The position numbers were made by a program, and so were the translations under genes. The notes beneath the pieces are model-generated. The model was given only the letters and a program-made list of their open reading frames with translations. It made no database searches and was not told the origin of the DNA. A stretch of DNA of 64,000 bases from an uncultured Williamsia sp. (GTDB lineage Bacteria > Actinomycetota > Actinomycetes > Mycobacteriales > Mycobacteriaceae). Of the stretch, positions 9,066 to 21,674 are shown piece by piece. The DNA lies in NCBI RefSeq assembly GCF_947494875.1, contig NZ_CANLWM010000002.1:372001-436000 (forward strand). The letters run 5' to 3'. Each line of letters opens with the position of its first letter. Position 1 is the stretch's first letter.

Positions 9066-10520
9066 TCAGGGGTCCGACGCGCGCGCGGCGAGCTCGCCGA
9101 CGGCCTCGGCGAGGTACTCCGGCATCGACGCCAGGTCCCACATGATGTCCCGGTCGGCGTTGAACGCGACGAAGATCCGACCGTTGTAGTGATTCAACCC
9201 GATGGCCAACGCACGCTGCGGGACCAGGGCGGGGACGGGGTAGGCGGCGACGATCCGGTTGCCCGCGAGGTACTGCGGTGCCGATCCCCCGCCGGCGATG
9301 CTGATCGGCAGGTTGAAGGACCGGCCCGAGAGGGTCGCCGCCGCACGGGAGGTCATCGCGTGGAACGTCGCGGGACCGACCTCCGGCAGCCACGAGCGGG
9401 TGCCCATCGCCACCCGTCGTCCCGACGTCGAGTGCCGACCGGTGAGGTGTGCGACCTGGGACAGGCGGACGGTCGGGTTCGGTTCCCCGACGGGGAGGTC
9501 GGTGACGAAGCCCCGCACACCGGCTGCGGTCCACTCTGCGTCGTCGATCTGGTCCCAGGACGCCCCCGACGACCCCGGGTCGCCGTGGCCACCGTCGCCG
9601 TACCCGTTGTAGGCACCGAGCGGCACCAGGGCGCGCACGGTCGCGGTCGCGTCGACGGCGGTGTCTCGGGAGAGCATCCAGCGCCGCAGCGCGCCGGCGA
9701 TCGCCGCGAGCACCACGTCCGTCATCGAGCAGTCGTGGTGGCGGGCGATCCGCGCGCACGTCCGCGCGTCCGCCGACGTCACGGTGAACCGTCGACGGCC
9801 GCTGGTCGGGCCGTTCAACGGGCTGTCGGGGGCGCTGTCGGTGGCGAACCGCAGCATCGACCCCACCCGTCGCAGCGACCCGGAGAGCGCCGAGCCGACC
9901 CCCGCGACGGGCGCCGACAGGACGCGGACCGCCCCGACGATCTCCCACGGGCGGCTCGCCACGTCGGTGAGGGCGCCGACTACGAGGGAGGCGTCCGACG
10001 GCTCGGGCGCCGGCAGCCAGATGTCCTGCGGGGCGTCCGGCGGGCGCGGTGAGTCGTCGACGAGGACCTGGTTGATCTCGACCGCGTCGTGCCCCTCGAC
10101 CAGGGCCTGGTGGGTCTTGGTGAGCACTGCCATGCGGTTGTCGGTGAGGCCCTCCACGAGGTACATCTCCCACAGCGGGCGCGACCGGTCCAACGGCCGC
10201 GACATGAGGCGTGCGACGAGGTCGTGCAGTTGTTCCTCGGCGCCCGGACTCGGCAGTGCCGAGCGGCGGACGTGGTAGGTGATGTCGAAGTCGTGGTCGT
10301 CGACCCACACCGGTCGGCCCAACCCCAGGGCCACCTCCCGGATGCGTTGCCGGTAGCGCGGCACCGACCCGAGGCGGCTCTCCACGGTGGCGAGCAGACG
10401 GTCGTACTGGAGCTGCTCGGTCGCCCGGTCCAGGATGAGCAGCGACCCGATGTGGGTCGTCGCGTTCTGGTCGTCGAGGTAGTAGAACTGCGCGTCCTGC
10501 GTCGACAGTCGTGTCACCAC
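9066..10520 (-). CDS. Wax ester synthase/diacylglycerol acyltransferase (WS/DGAT) family, changed active-site motif
   Basis: Family enzymes esterify diacylglycerol or fatty alcohol with acyl-CoA to make storage lipids. The 484-residue length, N-terminal RLSTQDAQFYYLDD, RPLWEMYLVEGL and C-terminal N-x-PxS-type segments (FNLPISIAGG) support membership. The canonical HHxxxDG motif reads HQALVEG at 137-143: the second His, the proposed general base, is Gln and the Asp is Glu. The protein may therefore be weakly active, use a different mechanism or have another role. Syntenic with M. tuberculosis Rv3233c-Rv3234c. The start is GTG. Confidence 0.88.
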   Translation of the reverse strand: MVTRLSTQDAQFYYLDDQNATTHIGSLLILDRATEQLQYDRLLATVESRLGSVPRYRQRIREVALGLGRPVWVDDHDFDITYHVRRSALPSPGAEEQLHDLVARLMSRPLDRSRPLWEMYLVEGLTDNRMAVLTKTHQALVEGHDAVEINQVLVDDSPRPPDAPQDIWLPAPEPSDASLVVGALTDVASRPWEIVGAVRVLSAPVAGVGSALSGSLRRVGSMLRFATDSAPDSPLNGPTSGRRRFTVTSADARTCARIARHHDCSMTDVVLAAIAGALRRWMLSRDTAVDATATVRALVPLGAYNGYGDGGHGDPGSSGASWDQIDDAEWTAAGVRGFVTDLPVGEPNPTVRLSQVAHLTGRHSTSGRRVAMGTRSWLPEVGPATFHAMTSRAAATLSGRSFNLPISIAGGGSAPQYLAGNRIVAAYPVPALVPQRALAIGLNHYNGRIFVAFNADRDIMWDLASMPEYLAEAVGELAARASDP

Positions 10521-10588
10521 TGCGCGTCCGCCCTCCTCGTGGTCACGTTCATCGTAGGCGGCGGGGCATCATCGGAGGCATGTCGACC

Positions 10589-11188
10589 ATGCGTACCCGG
10601 AGCCTCGCACTCGCCCTCGGCACCACCGCCCTCGCGCTGTTCGCGGCGGGGTGCTCGTCCGGCTCGGAGGGATCGACGGCGACGTCGCAAGCGCCGAGGA
10701 CCGTCGTCGTCACCTCGACGGAGAGCGCCACCTCGACGCTGCCGCGCCCGAGCACCTCCACCGAGATTGAAGAGCCCGGGCGCTGCCCGGCGGCGCAACT
10801 CCGGGGATCGCTCATCACCCCACCCGGCGCGATGTCGGCAGGGGCGACGCACCGCGTGCTCGTCCTCACGAACGCGGGCTCGACTGCCTGCACCCTGGCC
10901 GGATTCCCCGGGGTGTCGTTCGTCGGCGACGGGAACGGGACACAGCTCGGCGCTGCTGCCCGGCGCGAGGGGACTGCCGAGCGCACCGTCACCCTGCAGC
11001 CCACCGACAGTGCGAGGGCGACACTGACCGTGGCGGAGGCCGGGAACTTCCCCGACTGCTCACCGGCGACCGCCGACGGGCTGCGGGTCTACCCGCCCGA
11101 CGACCGCGACTCGCTGTTCGTGCGGACGGCCGGTCTGACGGCATGCCGGTCGTCGGCGGTCCTGCTGACCGTCGGCCCCCTCCGCTGA
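10589..11188 (+). CDS. Lipoprotein with DUF4232-type domain
   Basis: Secreted lipid-anchored protein of unknown function. A hydrophobic signal sequence ends in the lipobox LFAAGC, with the acylated Cys at residue 22 from the ATG at 10589. A Ser/Thr-rich linker (about 25-65) follows. The C-terminal beta-rich domain starting at C-PAAQL contains ALTNAG-type and TVTLQP segments and four cysteines that could form two disulfides, typical of DUF4232. GGAGG at 10574-10578 is ten bases before this ATG; another ATG at 10580 is only one base away from it, hence my choice. Divergent from WS/DGAT. Confidence 0.8.
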   Translation: MRTRSLALALGTTALALFAAGCSSGSEGSTATSQAPRTVVVTSTESATSTLPRPSTSTEIEEPGRCPAAQLRGSLITPPGAMSAGATHRVLVLTNAGSTACTLAGFPGVSFVGDGNGTQLGAAARREGTAERTVTLQPTDSARATLTVAEAGNFPDCSPATADGLRVYPPDDRDSLFVRTAGLTACRSSAVLLTVGPLR

Positions 11189-11194
11189 GGCGCC

Positions 11195-11728
11195 TCAGAC
11201 CGTCGTCACGTTGACGAGCATCCACTGCATCCGGATGCGACGCGGCCCACCGGGCGTCTCCGGCCGGACGCGCACCGGCATCCGCTGGATCCGCGCCGCG
11301 AGCGCGTGGACACGGGGACCGCGCGCGTAGCTGGCCGTGATCTCGGCGGCGTCGGGCCCGGACCACTGCAGATGCACCCTCGACAGCGAGGCCGTGGACG
11401 GGACGGTGCCGGGCGGACGGGTCTGCGCGGCCCGTGCGGCGGTGAGGACGGCGACCTGGTCGACGATGTGGCCGACGGCCACCCCGGTGAGGTGCGCCAG
11501 CGGTCGGCGTCGGTCGAGGACCTCGAGCACCATCGTCACCGCCGAGACGGCGAACGCACGGGCGGCCGGGTCGACGGCGTCGGCGGCGCGACGCGGCACC
11601 GGCGACCCGGTGCGCGGCCGCGTCGGGTGGTCCGACGGGTCGGGAACGCACCGGGGGATGTCCCGGAACGTCAATCCGCAGGTCGCGGAAGTGGCCGGTC
11701 CCCGATCGTCGGTGGTCGTCGTGTGCAT
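11195..11728 (-). CDS. Rv3235-like conserved protein (DUF6459)
   Basis: Small protein of unknown function conserved beside secA in Mycobacteriales. The 177 residues have a disordered Thr/Pro/Arg-rich first third. An alpha-helical segment (about 50-105) includes VLEVLDRRRPLAHLTG. A final beta-rich segment carries RVHLQWSGPDAAEITASY and a C-terminal MQWMLVNVTTV. No signal peptide or membrane helix is visible, so it is probably cytoplasmic. Convergent with the DUF4232 lipoprotein, only six bases apart. The short NTF2-like C-terminal strands suggest ligand or protein binding (inference). Confidence 0.75.
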   Translation of the reverse strand: MHTTTTDDRGPATSATCGLTFRDIPRCVPDPSDHPTRPRTGSPVPRRAADAVDPAARAFAVSAVTMVLEVLDRRRPLAHLTGVAVGHIVDQVAVLTAARAAQTRPPGTVPSTASLSRVHLQWSGPDAAEITASYARGPRVHALAARIQRMPVRVRPETPGGPRRIRMQWMLVNVTTV

Positions 11729-11869
11729 GCGGTGCTCCCCTCGCCCGGCGACACCCTCGATCGGTGCCGTCCTTCTCGACGATTGGACGCAGCGCGTGCG
11801 CGGTCGGTTCCCCTCGATGTGCGGGGAATCCGGAGACGGTGCGGGATCAGCGCACGCCGGCGGGTCGGC

Positions 11870-14698
<2,829 letters not shown>

Positions 14699-14859
14699 TG
14701 GTGATCCCTTTGTCTGTTGTGTCGGCGCAGGTGAAAGCCCCAAGCGCGCACAGGTCGGGTCCATGGTACTGACCGGGCCCGTCCGGAGATCATCCGTGCG
14801 TCATCTCCCGCGCCGCGGCGGGCGTGTCGGGGTCGACGCGCCCGCCGTGGGCGTCGGGG

Positions 14860-15573
14860 TCAGCCCCTCCCGGCGGCCGGTGTCAGCCGGATCAGCCCGT
14901 AGTCGAAGGCGTGGCGCCGGTAGACGACCGACGGCTGGTCGGTCTCGGAGTCGTGGAAGAGGAAGAAGTCGTGGCCGACGAGTTCCATCTCGTAGAGGGC
15001 GTCGTCGGTCGTCATCGGGACGGCCGGGTGGTCCTTGATCCGCACGATCCGGCCCGGTTCGTCGGGCTCGGGCACCTTCGCCCACTCGGGTTCGGACTCC
15101 CGCTGCAGCAGGGGCGGCGGGAACTCGGCGGTGGCCTCGGCGACGGATGTGGGCGTGCGCAGGCCGTGATGCACCCGGCGACGGTCCTTCGTCCGCCGCA
15201 GCCGGGACTGAAGGCGGTCGACGGCCTCCTCCAGCGCGGCGTAGAAGTTGTCCTTGCAGGCCTCGGCACGCACCACCGGCCCCCGACCGCGTGCCGTGAT
15301 CTCCACCCGCTGACACGATTTCGCCTGCCGTCGATTCCGTTCGTGGTGCAACTCGACGTCGAAGGCGAAGATCGTGGGATCGAACCGTTCCAGGCGAGCG
15401 AGCTTGTCGCCGACGTGCACCCGGAAGTGATCCGGGATCTCGACGTTGCGACCGGTCACGGTGACCGTGGCCGTCGGCTGCGCGGGTGTGGCGTCGTCGT
15501 CGGCGACGAACGCCGAGCGGCGATCGAACGCGTCCGATGCTGGGGACGGTTTGACGTGGGTGGGTGTCGACAC
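14860..15573 (-). CDS. hpf: Long-form ribosome hibernation promoting factor
   Basis: Binds the 30S decoding region and dimerises ribosomes or stabilises idle ones in stationary phase. GTG 15573 follows AGGAGG with seven bases between and gives 237 residues. After a 40-residue variable tail, the S30AE/YfiA domain spans about 40-145, from VTVTGRNVEIPDHFRVHVGDKL to LEEAVDRLQSRLRR. The C-terminal dimerisation domain (about 180-237) includes RIVRIKDHPAVPMTTDDALYEM and VVYRRHAFDYGLI. This is the long HPF type, as Rv3241c in M. tuberculosis. Confidence 0.94.
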   Translation of the reverse strand: MSTPTHVKPSPASDAFDRRSAFVADDDATPAQPTATVTVTGRNVEIPDHFRVHVGDKLARLERFDPTIFAFDVELHHERNRRQAKSCQRVEITARGRGPVVRAEACKDNFYAALEEAVDRLQSRLRRTKDRRRVHHGLRTPTSVAEATAEFPPPLLQRESEPEWAKVPEPDEPGRIVRIKDHPAVPMTTDDALYEMELVGHDFFLFHDSETDQPSVVYRRHAFDYGLIRLTPAAGRG

Positions 15574-15932
15574 TCGATGACCTCCTGTGTGGGTGGTACG
15601 TCGACGCACCACGGCAGGCGGGCGTCGACGAGTGGGATCAGTGCCGGCGCGCGGCGAGCCACGACGCTCCACCCGTGCACACACATGGATCCGGTGGGGA
15701 CACCGGAACCTGGTTGCGCGCACCGCGACGACACCTCTGATGGGAGTGGCCTCACCTCCAAGGGTTGCCGGTTCGCTCCGTGGTGTCGGCGGGCAGCGAC
15801 CGCGACTTCCGTCGCCGGTCGAACGCGCTCACCGTGGGCTCGACGCTAGTCCCCGACACCGCCGACCGCCATCGTTTGGACATCACCGATTCACCACGGG
15901 GTCATCTCGGATCAACCCGTGTCGCGCGAGCC
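15574..15932. other. hpf upstream region, no gene seen
   Basis: About 360 bp between hpf and comF, both on the minus strand. I see no coding potential that exceeds shadow frames. A perfect 7-bp inverted repeat, TCCGGTG-GGGA-CACCGGA, lies at 15690-15707 and could be an operator or hairpin. I could not assign a confident promoter, although hpf control presumably sits here. Confidence 0.4.
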
Positions 15933-16643
15933 TCACGCAGCCGCGATGACCAGCACCGCGTGCACCGTCACCCCCACTGCCGCGAGCACCCGGACCGACT
16001 CCGCTGCGGTCGCCCCGGTGGTCATGACGTCGTCGACGAGGAGCACCGCGCAGCGTCCGTCGCCGAGACCGTCGAGCCGGGTGGACGGCCCGCGGACGAC
16101 GACGGCCTCGTCGAGGTTGGCGACGCGGTCGCGGGCGGACAGACCCGCCGAGTCGCGCGCCCACATCGACGTCCGCAGGACGGGGTGGACACCCACCGAC
16201 GGCCCCAGTCGCGCGCCGGCCCGTCGCGCGATGGCCGTGACGGGGTCACCCCCGCGGCGCCGCGCGGACAGCAGGCGGGTGGGTGCGGGGATCAGCGCCA
16301 GCCGTGGGGGCTCGACCGGGATCTCCGACCACCGGGCGAGGTCGAGGACGCCGCGGGCTAGCGCGTCGCCGAGAGGGGCCACCAGGTCCTGACGTCGGCG
16401 CTCCTTCAGCGCGAGGACCGCGGCGCGATGGACACCGCGGTACCGGCCCATCGCCCATGTCGGCACGCCGGGGTCGACGCGGGGCGACAGCTCGACGGGG
16501 TCGTCGGCGAGGACCTCCGCGCACCGGGCACACCACGACGAACCGGCCGCCCCGCACCCGCCGCAGCGGACGGGCACGACCAGATCGGCCCCGGCGACCA
16601 CCACGGACCACAGCCCTGAGCCCACGCACCCCACCCTGTCCAA
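15933..16643 (-). CDS. ComF-family amidophosphoribosyltransferase-like protein
   Basis: ComF-type protein with a phosphoribosyltransferase fold. The N-terminal zinc-ribbon pair CGGC and CARC (about 27-41) is present, and the PRPP-binding loop VLLVDDVMTTGAT lies near the C-terminus. The middle contains the conserved LALKERRRQDLVAPLG (K-x-R motif) and LIPAPTRLLSARRRGG. Homologues support natural transformation or DNA uptake in some bacteria, but in actinobacteria the role is not established. Syntenic with M. tuberculosis Rv3242c. Separated from lpqB by repeat array 2. Confidence 0.88.
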   Translation of the reverse strand: MDRVGCVGSGLWSVVVAGADLVVPVRCGGCGAAGSSWCARCAEVLADDPVELSPRVDPGVPTWAMGRYRGVHRAAVLALKERRRQDLVAPLGDALARGVLDLARWSEIPVEPPRLALIPAPTRLLSARRRGGDPVTAIARRAGARLGPSVGVHPVLRTSMWARDSAGLSARDRVANLDEAVVVRGPSTRLDGLGDGRCAVLLVDDVMTTGATAAESVRVLAAVGVTVHAVLVIAAA

Positions 16644-16750
16644 CCGACGCAGACGGTGCGGCGATCCGACCGGCGTCGGGCACGGGTTGTCCCGAGATCA
16701 CCCCGGGTCCCCACCCCCGCCGACCACCCCGACCGATGCTCCTAAACCCA

Positions 16751-16913
16751 CCGCCGACCGGGCCACAACGATCCGCCGAGCGTGCAGCAAATCCCGTCGA
16801 CCGTGCGGCAGATTCCGCCGACCGTGCACTGCGTGCTCGCGGGCGGGATCGAGTGCACGATCGACGAGATCGTGTGCCCGCTCGGCGGGATCGAGTGCAC
16901 GCTCGGCGCGGTC
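16751..16913. repeat. Intergenic 21-bp-period degenerate repeat array 2 (two opposed arms)
   Basis: Four forward units of the CCGYCGA(G/C)CGTGC type have cores at 16757, 16779, 16800 and 16821 (spacings 22, 21, 21). Three units follow in the opposite orientation, with GTGCAC or GTGCCC cores at 16853, 16874 and 16895, exactly 21 bp apart. The forward and inverted arms face each other, so the transcript could fold into a long imperfect hairpin. Unit sequence matches array 1. It fills the gap between lpqB (end) and comF (start), both on the minus strand. Confidence 0.8.
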
Positions 16914-16930
16914 GGCGCCGGGTCAGGGGT

Positions 16931-18673
16931 CTACTGGGCCAGGACGGGGATGGCGCCGGTGCCGACGGTGGGGCCGACCTCGTTCCAGTACTGGTCGGGG
17001 TCACCGTTGGTGCTGCCGAGGCGCAGGATCCCGCGGGCGTCGGCGGCGTAGAGAGTCGTGCGATCCCCGACGACCGCGGTGACCGGCGGGGTGAGGTTGC
17101 CGCTGAGCAGCCCCACGGCCGGTGTGCCGTCGACGGTCACCTGGACGATGGGCGAGTCCGTCGTGCGCCGCGCGATGACGACGGTGTCGCCGGAGACCCA
17201 GTCGAGCGAGGCCGCCTGCGACCCGATGTTGAACGCGGCCACGCGCAGACCCGTCAGCGACAGCGAACCGTCCGACGCGACGGCGACGACCCCGAGCACC
17301 GGCACTCCCCCCACGATCGCCGCCACGCGCGCGCCGTCGCGGGAGACCTGCAGCTCGCTGATGGCACCCGGTGCGACCGCGGCTATCGCGTTCGACGAGA
17401 CCGAGCCCGCGTTCGTGATGGTGCCCGTCGCGTCCCGCCGGAATCGCTCGACGCGACCGTCGACGACCGCCCACACGGTGTCGTTGCCGGCCCCGAACGA
17501 CGGTCGGGTGATCACCTGACCCGACGCGACCGACGTCACCGGCCCGCCGAGATCCCCGAGAACCAGCTCCTCCCCCGTCGCCGTGCGGGTCACCGCGGCC
17601 ACGCGCTGACCGTTGTCCGACACCGCCGCCGAGAGCACCGCCCCGCTGGTCCCGAGCGTTCCGGAGACCGGCGCGAGCGCGGTGTCGGTGACGCGATCGA
17701 GCGACCCCGACCGGACGACCAGCAACCCCGTCGACGACCGCGACGGGCCCGCCGGGTCGAGCGAGGAGACGTCGGCGGTCGTCCACCCGTCGGCGTAGCG
17801 ATCGTCGAGGGGCGCGCCGTCGGCCTGGATGACGTACGGCCCCGGCACGTCGGCGCCGGACAGCGTCCAGATGACCTGGGCGGCGAACAGCGCCCGCCCG
17901 CGTGCGTCGACGTTGCCCAGCCCGGCGAACGTCACCGTGCGACCGCCGGCACTGTTGGTCTCGACGCTCGCGCGCACCGAGTCCGACCCGGGGAGCACGG
18001 GGTCGACGGCGGGCGCGAGTTCGGCGGACGGCCCGCCGACGACGAGGTCGATCACCTGGTCGGCGACGGACCCGCCGGTCGCGTAGACCCACCGGGGATC
18101 GGCGACGAGCCGCTCACCCGACGGGGACGGGAAGTACACGTTGTGGGTGCGATAGCTGGAGGTGAACTGGGTCCGGTCGATCATCACGCCGCGCGGCAGC
18201 GCGCCGTCGATCCGCCACTGCCCGTCGACGCTCGTCAACCGCAGGCTGCTCTCCACCCGACCGGTGGCCGGCGTGAGATGGCCGTCGGACGAGAGGGTGC
18301 CGGTGTTGTCGGCGATGACGCGCACGGCGTACGAGTCGTCGCTGCGGGCGTCGGTGAGCACGCTGATCTGGTCGACGATCAGGGCGTCGCCACGGTCGTC
18401 CCACGCCGACGCCGCCGACTCCGTGAGGTACTGCCGCGCGGCCTGGTGGTTCGAGCCGGGATTGGCTGTCGCCTTGAGGAAGTCGCGCACCAGCGCCTCG
18501 GGCGTCATGCCCGAGCGGGGCATGGGGACAGCAGCGGAGGGCCCGCGGCTCGGCAGCGTGCCGATCGGCTTCGGACTCGAGCTCGTCGGGATCGACACGC
18601 ATCCCGAGAGCACGGCCGTCGCCACGGCGAGGATCACCAGCGCGAGCCCACGCGACCGACGGGACTCACTCAC
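16931..18673 (-). CDS. lpqB: Lipoprotein LpqB
   Basis: Envelope lipoprotein that interacts with the sensor kinase MtrB and influences cell division and cell-wall homeostasis. Signal peptide with lipobox VLSGC (Cys 25). A GerMN domain (about 200-320) includes the [21 protein letters not shown] and [11 protein letters not shown] stretches. The C-terminal half is a beta-propeller-like repeat region rich in short Val/Thr strands. At 580 residues it is close to M. tuberculosis Rv3244c. The start overlaps the mtrB end by eight bases, making mtrA-mtrB-lpqB one operon. Confidence 0.95.
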   Translation of the reverse strand: MSESRRSRGLALVILAVATAVLSGCVSIPTSSSPKPIGTLPSRGPSAAVPMPRSGMTPEALVRDFLKATANPGSNHQAARQYLTESAASAWDDRGDALIVDQISVLTDARSDDSYAVRVIADNTGTLSSDGHLTPATGRVESSLRLTSVDGQWRIDGALPRGVMIDRTQFTSSYRTHNVYFPSPSGERLVADPRWVYATGGSVADQVIDLVVGGPSAELAPAVDPVLPGSDSVRASVETNSAGGRTVTFAGLGNVDARGRALFAAQVIWTLSGADVPGPYVIQADGAPLDDRYADGWTTADVSSLDPAGPSRSSTGLLVVRSGSLDRVTDTALAPVSGTLGTSGAVLSAAVSDNGQRVAAVTRTATGEELVLGDLGGPVTSVASGQVITRPSFGAGNDTVWAVVDGRVERFRRDATGTITNAGSVSSNAIAAVAPGAISELQVSRDGARVAAIVGGVPVLGVVAVASDGSLSLTGLRVAAFNIGSQAASLDWVSGDTVVIARRTTDSPIVQVTVDGTPAVGLLSGNLTPPVTAVVGDRTTLYAADARGILRLGSTNGDPDQYWNEVGPTVGTGAIPVLAQ

Positions 18674-20294
18674 GGGGCGTCACCTTCCGCGGGCCGATCG
18701 GCTTCAGCGCCAGCGGGCTGCCGAGGATCTTGTGGCCACGCACCAGCGGGAGGGTGAGACGGAAGTTCGCACCCTGCCCGGGCTCACCCCACGCCTCCAG
18801 GCGACCGTTGTGCAGCCGGGCGTCCTCGATGCTGATGGCCAGTCCCAGACCGGTGCCGCCGGACCGCCGGAAGCGCGACGGGTCGGATCGCCAGAACCGG
18901 TTGAACACGAGCTTCTCCTCCCCCGGCCGCAACCCGATCCCCCTGTCGCGCACCGTGACCGCGACGGCGTCGCCGTCGGAGCGCATCGTCAGCGTCACCG
19001 GCCGTTGCTCGCCGTGATCGATCGCGTTCGCCAGCAGGTTGCGCAGGATCCGTTCGACGCGTCGGGGGTCGATCTCGGCGATCACCGGCTCCTCGGGCAG
19101 GTCGACGACGAGCGGCGTGTCGGTGTCCTCGGCGAGGTGGCGCACCGTCGCGAGCGCACCCTCGATGGGCACGCTCATGCTGACCTTCTCGGCCGCGAGT
19201 TCGGCGACGCCCGCGTCGTGCCGGGAGATCTCGAGCAGCTCGTTGAGCAGCGTCTCGAACCGGTCGAGCTCCTTGTTCAGCAGCTCCACCGACCGCTTGC
19301 GCACCGGGTCGAGCTCGTCGCGGTCCTCGTACAGGACGTCGGCGGCCATGCGGACCGTCGTCAACGGCGTGCGCAGTTCGTGACTGACGTCGGAGGTGAA
19401 CTGGCGTTGCAGCCCGCCGAACTCCTCCAGGTGGCTGATCTGCTTCGACAGGCTCTCGGCCATGTCGTTGAACGACATCGCCAGACGCGCCATGTCGTCC
19501 TCGCCGCGCACCGGCATGCGTTCCTTCAACCGCCCGTCGGCGAACCGCACGGCGATCCGCGACGCCGACCGCACCGGGATGACGACCTGCCGTGACACCA
19601 GTCCGGCGATCGCGGCGAGAAGGATCAGCAGCACGATGCCGCCGGTGGTGAGGGTGCCGCGGACCAGCGACACGGTGTTCTGCTCGTTGGTCAGCGGGAA
19701 CACCAGGTACAGCTCGAGGCCGGAGATGCCGGTCGACGTGGGTGTGCCGACGACGAGCACGGGGATGCGATCGCCCGACGACCCCGCCACCGACGAGTAG
19801 CGGTAGGCGATCCGGCCGCCACGCACCATCCGCTGGAGGTTGTCCGGGATCTCCTCGACCGGCCCGACCGACGCGGTGTCCCGCGGGCCGCCGCCGGGTA
19901 CCAGCAGCACGGTGTCGAAGGTGCCGACCACACCCGACGACGGCGTCGTGTCGACGTCGCGGTCGGTGAGGATCGACCGCGTCTGGCGCAGCCGGTTGGC
20001 GATGGAGGCGTTCGAGTCCCCACCCGAGAGGTCCCGTTCCACCGACGTCCGCGCGCGATCGATCTCCTCGGTCGCCGCCCGGAGCTTCAACTCGAGCAGT
20101 CGATCGGTGATCTGGCTGGTCAGCACGAAGCCCAGGATCAGCAGCATCGCCAGCGACAGCACCATCGTCGACACGACGACGCGCAGCTGCAGCGACCGTC
20201 GCCAGCGTCGGCCGAGGAATCGACCGAGCGCCCCGGTGCGGCGCAGGTATCGCCCGAACGCCGGGTTGATCCGCCGGCGTCCGCGACGGATCAC
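18666..20294 (-). CDS. mtrB: Sensor histidine kinase MtrB
   Basis: Membrane kinase that phosphorylates MtrA and couples envelope or septum status to division and osmotic genes. The GTG at 20294 overlaps the mtrA stop (GTGA), giving 542 residues. TM1 spans about 38-59, then an extracytoplasmic sensor domain, TM2 near 240, a HAMP domain with GRLKERMPV, the H-box [13 protein letters not shown] with phospho-acceptor His 305, the N-box NLLANAIDH, the G1 box DRGIGL and the G2 box GGTGLGL. The C-terminal tail is basic. Operon order mtrA-mtrB-lpqB is conserved in Mycobacteriales. Confidence 0.96.
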   Translation of the reverse strand: MIRRGRRRINPAFGRYLRRTGALGRFLGRRWRRSLQLRVVVSTMVLSLAMLLILGFVLTSQITDRLLELKLRAATEEIDRARTSVERDLSGGDSNASIANRLRQTRSILTDRDVDTTPSSGVVGTFDTVLLVPGGGPRDTASVGPVEEIPDNLQRMVRGGRIAYRYSSVAGSSGDRIPVLVVGTPTSTGISGLELYLVFPLTNEQNTVSLVRGTLTTGGIVLLILLAAIAGLVSRQVVIPVRSASRIAVRFADGRLKERMPVRGEDDMARLAMSFNDMAESLSKQISHLEEFGGLQRQFTSDVSHELRTPLTTVRMAADVLYEDRDELDPVRKRSVELLNKELDRFETLLNELLEISRHDAGVAELAAEKVSMSVPIEGALATVRHLAEDTDTPLVVDLPEEPVIAEIDPRRVERILRNLLANAIDHGEQRPVTLTMRSDGDAVAVTVRDRGIGLRPGEEKLVFNRFWRSDPSRFRRSGGTGLGLAISIEDARLHNGRLEAWGEPGQGANFRLTLPLVRGHKILGSPLALKPIGPRKVTPRE

Positions 20295-20977
20295 GGCGGG
20301 CCGGCCTTGTAGCCGACCCCTCTCACCGTGAGCACGACCTCGGGGTTCTCCGGGTCGGTCTCGACCTTCGCGCGCAGTCGCTGGACATGGACGTTCACCA
20401 ACCGAGTATCGGCCGGGTGACGGTATCCCCACACCTGTTCGAGCAGGACGTCCCGGGTGAACACCTGACGCGGCTTGCGGGCCAGGGCCACCAGGAGGTC
20501 GAACTCCAGCGGTGTCAACGAGATCGGGGTGCCCTCACGGGTCACCTTGTGGGCGGGCACGTCGATCTCGACGGGACCGATCGACAGCAGTTCGGCCGGC
20601 TCCTCGTCGGTACGACGCAGCCGGGCGCGGACGCGGGCGACGAGCTCCTTGGGCTTGAACGGCTTCACCATGTAGTCGTCGGCGCCGGACTCGAGACCCA
20701 GCACCACGTCGACGGTGTCGCTCTTGGCGGTCAGCATCACGATCGGCACGCCCGAGTCGGCGCGCAGGACCCGGCACACGTCGATGCCGTTCATGCCCGG
20801 GAGCATGAGGTCGAGCAGGACGAGGTCGGGGCGGATGTCGCGCACCGCGGACAGCGCCTGGGTGCCGTCGCCGACCACGAACGGTTCGAAGCCCTCACCC
20901 CGCAACACGATGGTGAGCATCTCGGCGAGCGCCGCGTCGTCGTCGACGACAAGGATCCTGGGCTTCATGCGTCCCAT
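20291..20977 (-). CDS. mtrA: Response regulator MtrA
   Basis: OmpR-family transcriptional regulator, essential in mycobacteria, controlling cell-wall hydrolases, dnaA-related targets and osmotic response. The receiver domain has the acidic pair at 12-13, phospho-acceptor Asp 56 in LLDLMLPG and the conserved Lys in MVKPF. The winged helix carries the almost invariant [20 protein letters not shown] segment and ends in [14 protein letters not shown] 20977 gives 228 residues, the same as M. tuberculosis MtrA. An internal ATG at 20968 is possible. Divergent from tmk, 67 bp apart. Confidence 0.97.
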   Translation of the reverse strand: MGRMKPRILVVDDDAALAEMLTIVLRGEGFEPFVVGDGTQALSAVRDIRPDLVLLDLMLPGMNGIDVCRVLRADSGVPIVMLTAKSDTVDVVLGLESGADDYMVKPFKPKELVARVRARLRRTDEEPAELLSIGPVEIDVPAHKVTREGTPISLTPLEFDLLVALARKPRQVFTRDVLLEQVWGYRHPADTRLVNVHVQRLRAKVETDPENPEVVLTVRGVGYKAGPP

Positions 20978-21044
20978 CGTGACACTGGTGCACCCCCAGT
21001 CCACGGTGACGCGCCGCTGACGGGGACCACTAGCATCCCGGGAC

Positions 21045-21674
21045 GTGGGCACACTGATCACCGTCGAGGGTCTCGACGGTGCGGGCAAGCGGACGCTGGT
21101 CGAACGGGTGACGGCGCAATGGGAGTCCGACGGACTCCGCGTGGCGACGATGGCGTTCCCCCGCTACGGGCAGTCGGTCCACGCCGACATCGCGTCGGAG
21201 GCACTGCACGGCGAGCACGGCGATCTTCGGTCCAGCGCGTCGGCGATGGCGATGCTCTTCGCCCTCGACCGCAGGGACGCCGCCGACGAGATCCGGGATC
21301 TGCTCGCCACCGTCGACGTCGTCCTGCTCGACCGGTACGTCGCCTCGAACGCCGCATACACCGCCGCGCGTCTGGGCGAGTCCGCCGACGGGGACGCCGT
21401 CGCGTGGGTCGAGGCTCTCGAGTTCGACCGCTTCGGTCTGCCCGTCCCCGACCGGCAGGTGCTCCTCGGCACCGATCCCGAGCTCGCCCGCAGTCGCGCC
21501 ACGTCGCGGGCGGCCGGGGACGCGTCCCGCGCGATGGACGCCTACGAGCGCGACACCGCCCTGCAGCACGCGACGTTCGTTGTCTACCGCGGCCTCGCCG
21601 AGCGATCGTGGCGCTCGCCCTGGACGGCGATCACCGGCTCAGACGACGCCGACGTCCTCGCGACGCAGGTCTGA
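21045..21674 (+). CDS. tmk: Thymidylate kinase
   Basis: Phosphorylates dTMP to dTDP for DNA synthesis. The 209 residues closely resemble M. tuberculosis Tmk: P-loop GLDGAGKR at 9-16 (with the characteristic Arg after the P-loop Lys), FPRYGQSVHADIASEALHG, the DRYVASNAAY dTMP-binding motif and VLLGTDPELA. The last third is variable. It faces away from mtrA, whereas in M. tuberculosis tmk is on the same strand as mtrA. The final 36 bp overlap the convergent SDR gene end. Confidence 0.95.
   Translation: MGTLITVEGLDGAGKRTLVERVTAQWESDGLRVATMAFPRYGQSVHADIASEALHGEHGDLRSSASAMAMLFALDRRDAADEIRDLLATVDVVLLDRYVASNAAYTAARLGESADGDAVAWVEALEFDRFGLPVPDRQVLLGTDPELARSRATSRAAGDASRAMDAYERDTALQHATFVVYRGLAERSWRSPWTAITGSDDADVLATQV

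Noticed and set aside
16283-18757. 824-codon plus-strand open frame
   Set aside because: Antisense of comF, repeat array 2 and lpqB; no recognisable domains.
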